Shown: positions 6,218-7,802 of the stretch, in pieces
Position numbering within the stretch: position 1 is the first letter of the stretch
Layout: every line of letters starts with the position of its first letter
DNA from: an uncultured Eubacteriales bacterium
GTDB lineage: Bacteria > Bacillota > Clostridia > Oscillospirales > Acutalibacteraceae
Direction: 5' to 3'
NCBI GenBank assembly: GCA_900316925.1
Contig: ONEU01000198.1
Location: 1 to 7,802 of the forward strand
DNA length: 7,802 nucleotides
Made by a program: the position numbers and the translations under genes
The notes under the pieces: generated by a model
What the model saw: only the letters and a program-made list of their open reading frames with translations
The model's database searches: none
Told to the model about the DNA's origin: nothing

Positions 6218-7666
6218 ATGAGTGATGAGCTTGAAAGAAAAAGACAAGAAAAAATTGCCAACTTCCGGATCAGCTTTGATGAGCCGGCTGATGAAGTAAA
6301 AGAGATCAGCAGCAGCACCGAAGCGGATGCCGAGCCGGCACCCGATAACAGCATTGCGCCTGCTGCATCAGCGGAGCCGGCTGTCTTTACGGATATTTCT
6401 TCGAGCGGCGGCGCTGAGAGCGACGAGCTGAACAGTTACAGCGGCCTGCCGGTGACGGAGAAAAAGTCGGCAGTTGTGGACAAGAAAAAGCTGCGTCAGG
6501 CCAAGAAGACCGACAAGAAACGCCGCAGGAATAAGGCCAAGAAGAACCGGATCATTTTCCGCACCGTATGGATCACGATGATTATTTTCGTCTCTATCAT
6601 GCTGGGTGAACTGTTGATGGTAGGAGTGAACGACGTGCTGGGCGTCGGCAGGGAAGAGGGAACGGCTACGATCACCGTCCCAAAGAATGCCACCATCGAC
6701 CAGATCACGGATATCCTGTATGAAAACTATGTCATCAACGTCAAATGGGCGTTCAAGCTCTTTGCGACCGTCACGAAATCGACCTCCGGCTTCACACAGG
6801 GGACGTTTGATATTGCCACCAATAAGGACTATCAGGCGATCATCAACTATATGCAGTCGGATATGAACCGTACCGACGTTGTGACCATCCGGTTCACAGA
6901 AGGTATGAGCGTGAAGCAGTATGCGAAGCTCCTGGAGAAGGGCAATGTGTGCACCGCCGAGGAGTTCCTGTTAAAATGTAATTCCGATGACTTTGATGAT
7001 TACGAGTTCATCAAGAGTATCCCGGCATCATCCAACCGGGTATATAAGCTGGAGGGTTATCTCTTCCCGGATACCTACGACTTCTTTGTGGGCGAGAATG
7101 TGGATGACGTTATCAAGAAGTTCCTGGCGAACTACCGCCGGAAGGTTTATGCCACCAAGTCGAGAGTGACCGGCTTTGAGAAGAAGGTCACCCTGGCAGA
7201 ACGTGCCGAGAAGCTGGGCATGACCATGGACGAGGCACTGACACTTGCCTCTCTGATCCAGGCGGAGGCTGCCGATAAAGACGATATGTACATGATATCC
7301 TCCATCCTGCATAACCGACTGAATACCATCAAGAACAGCGGTATGAACGACAACGGTGAAGGCGGACTGGGCTATCTGCAGCTTGACTCCACGAGATACT
7401 ATCCGTATGATTCGCTTGCAGCCGTGCCGGCCGACCAACGCAAGACCTTCAAGAGCCGTTACAGCACCTACGATCACGAGGGACTGCCTCCGGGACCGAT
7501 CTGTAACCCGGGTCTGGAAGCCATTGAAGCCGCGCTGTCGCCGGAGAAGACAGATTACTATTACTTCTGTCATAAGGTTGCCACCGATGATGAGGCTGCC
7601 GTAGCTTACTATGCTAAGACAATGGATGAGCATCTTGAAAACCTGGCAAAAGCCGGACTGATCTGA
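6218..7666 (+). CDS. mltG: Endolytic murein transglycosylase MltG
   Basis: A 482-residue single-pass membrane enzyme that cleaves nascent glycan strands at the outer face of the membrane and so limits peptidoglycan chain length. Residues 1-110 are cytoplasmic: an acidic, Ser/Ala/Glu-rich stretch (about 20-75), then a strongly basic Lys/Arg block (89-111). The TM helix is at about 112-136. Outside come a LysM-like region (about 150-230) and the YceG/MltG catalytic domain: LEGYLFPDTY (278-287), LASLIQAEAA with Glu350 aligned to the catalytic Glu of E. coli MltG, LQLDST (387-392), and GLPPGPICNPG (422-432) followed by YYYF (447-450). All key motifs are present, so it should be active. It is longer than E. 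coli MltG because of the N-terminal tail, a common layout in Firmicutes. It follows the folate gene by 56 bases without a promoter or terminator that I can see, and ends just before an intrinsic terminator, making it the last gene of its unit. Confidence 0.95.
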   Translation: MSDELERKRQEKIANFRISFDEPADEVKEISSSTEADAEPAPDNSIAPAASAEPAVFTDISSSGGAESDELNSYSGLPVTEKKSAVVDKKKLRQAKKTDKKRRRNKAKKNRIIFRTVWITMIIFVSIMLGELLMVGVNDVLGVGREEGTATITVPKNATIDQITDILYENYVINVKWAFKLFATVTKSTSGFTQGTFDIATNKDYQAIINYMQSDMNRTDVVTIRFTEGMSVKQYAKLLEKGNVCTAEEFLLKCNSDDFDDYEFIKSIPASSNRVYKLEGYLFPDTYDFFVGENVDDVIKKFLANYRRKVYATKSRVTGFEKKVTLAERAEKLGMTMDEALTLASLIQAEAADKDDMYMISSILHNRLNTIKNSGMNDNGEGGLGYLQLDSTRYYPYDSLAAVPADQRKTFKSRYSTYDHEGLPPGPICNPGLEAIEAALSPEKTDYYYFCHKVATDDEAAVAYYAKTMDEHLENLAKAGLI

Positions 7667-7682
7667 TCCGGAATAAGAACAG

Positions 7683-7720
7683 AAAGCGTTGAACAGAGGA
7701 AAACTGTTCAACGCTTTTTT
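7683..7720 (+). terminator. Intrinsic terminator of the mltG unit
   Basis: AAAGCGTTGAACAG (7683-7696) pairs perfectly over 14 bp with CTGTTCAACGCTTT (7704-7717), around a 7-base loop. A run of six T (7715-7720) completes the motif. It begins 17 bases after the mltG stop codon. The A-rich 5' arm means the reverse strand also ends its hairpin with TTT, so weak bidirectional function is possible. Confidence 0.95.
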
Positions 7721-7723
7721 CAT

Positions 7724-7802
7724 GTGTGTCGGGCATGACACTAATCTAACGGGTGAAAGTCCCGTCATGGGTAGTTACCGCCAAGTGTAGTGAACCGCAA
7801 GC
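7724..7802 (+). mobile_element. 5' end of a group II intron, probably class IIC (cut by the window edge)
   Basis: The stretch begins with GTGTG, the group II intron 5' boundary consensus (GUGYG). It continues with TCGGGCATGACA, which folds as a short hairpin (GTGTC 7726-7730 with GACAC 7737-7741). Next is ACGGG-TGAAAGT-CCCGT (7749-7765), a hairpin typical of the start of intron domain I, and then AACCGCAAGC (7793-7802). The order GUGUG / GGCAUG / CUA-x-CGGGUGA-x-AGUCCCG / AAC-GCAAG resembles, from memory, class IIC introns such as that of Oceanobacillus iheyensis. Its position directly after a terminator T-run, in the same orientation, is the known insertion preference of class IIC. Domains II-VI, any reverse transcriptase/maturase ORF and the 3' boundary lie outside the window, so completeness and activity are unknown. 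Confidence 0.82.

Noticed and set aside
7028..7768. Antisense open frame of 246 codons across the mltG end, terminator and intron start
   Set aside because: It would have to begin inside the intron and read through the terminator hairpin, and it mirrors the mltG coding frame.
1..7802. CRISPR array, tRNA/rRNA genes, toxin-antitoxin or other defence system
   Set aside because: No regularly spaced repeats, cloverleaf, rRNA-like sequence or small paired ORFs were found. The five genes fit known families, so no new system is claimed.

Overview
The window looks like chromosomal DNA from an anaerobic, Gram-positive member of the Clostridia, probably a gut species related to the Oscillospiraceae or Lachnospiraceae. 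This is an inference from strong AAGGAGGT-type ribosome binding sites, consensus sigma-A promoters, roughly balanced base composition, an MltG homologue with a long cytoplasmic N-terminus, and a large surface subtilisin of the lactocepin/C5a-peptidase type. No 16S or other direct taxonomic marker is present. All genes read on the + strand.

Layout. Positions 1-176 hold a long near-perfect inverted repeat (22-63), a small palindrome and a clear sigma-A promoter. They lead into a two-gene unit: a three-TM YdcF/SanA-type DUF218 membrane protein (177-941), then a 1291-residue membrane-anchored subtilisin-family (S8) protease (977-4852). A 167-base intergenic gap (4853-5019) holds a second consensus promoter. 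This drives a compact three-gene unit: a DJ-1/PfpI family protein (5020-5562), 5-formyltetrahydrofolate cyclo-ligase (5559-6161, sharing an ATGA stop/start with the gene before) and the endolytic murein transglycosylase MltG (6218-7666). The unit ends in a strong intrinsic terminator (7683-7720).

Three bases past the terminator T-run, the last 79 bases (7724-7802) read as the 5' end of a bacterial group II intron, most like class IIC. That class is known for inserting just downstream of transcription terminators. The rest of the intron, including any reverse transcriptase gene, lies beyond the window.

How the genes relate. Both units contain an envelope function: DUF218 plus surface protease, and MltG for glycan-strand termination. 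The DJ-1 and folate genes are metabolic repair or housekeeping functions that share a transcript with mltG. I found no evidence of a new defence or biosynthetic system. The most notable points are the terminator-targeted intron, the divergent cysteine-rich subtilisin with a sortase-like tail but no LPXTG, and the unexplained inverted repeat at the left edge.
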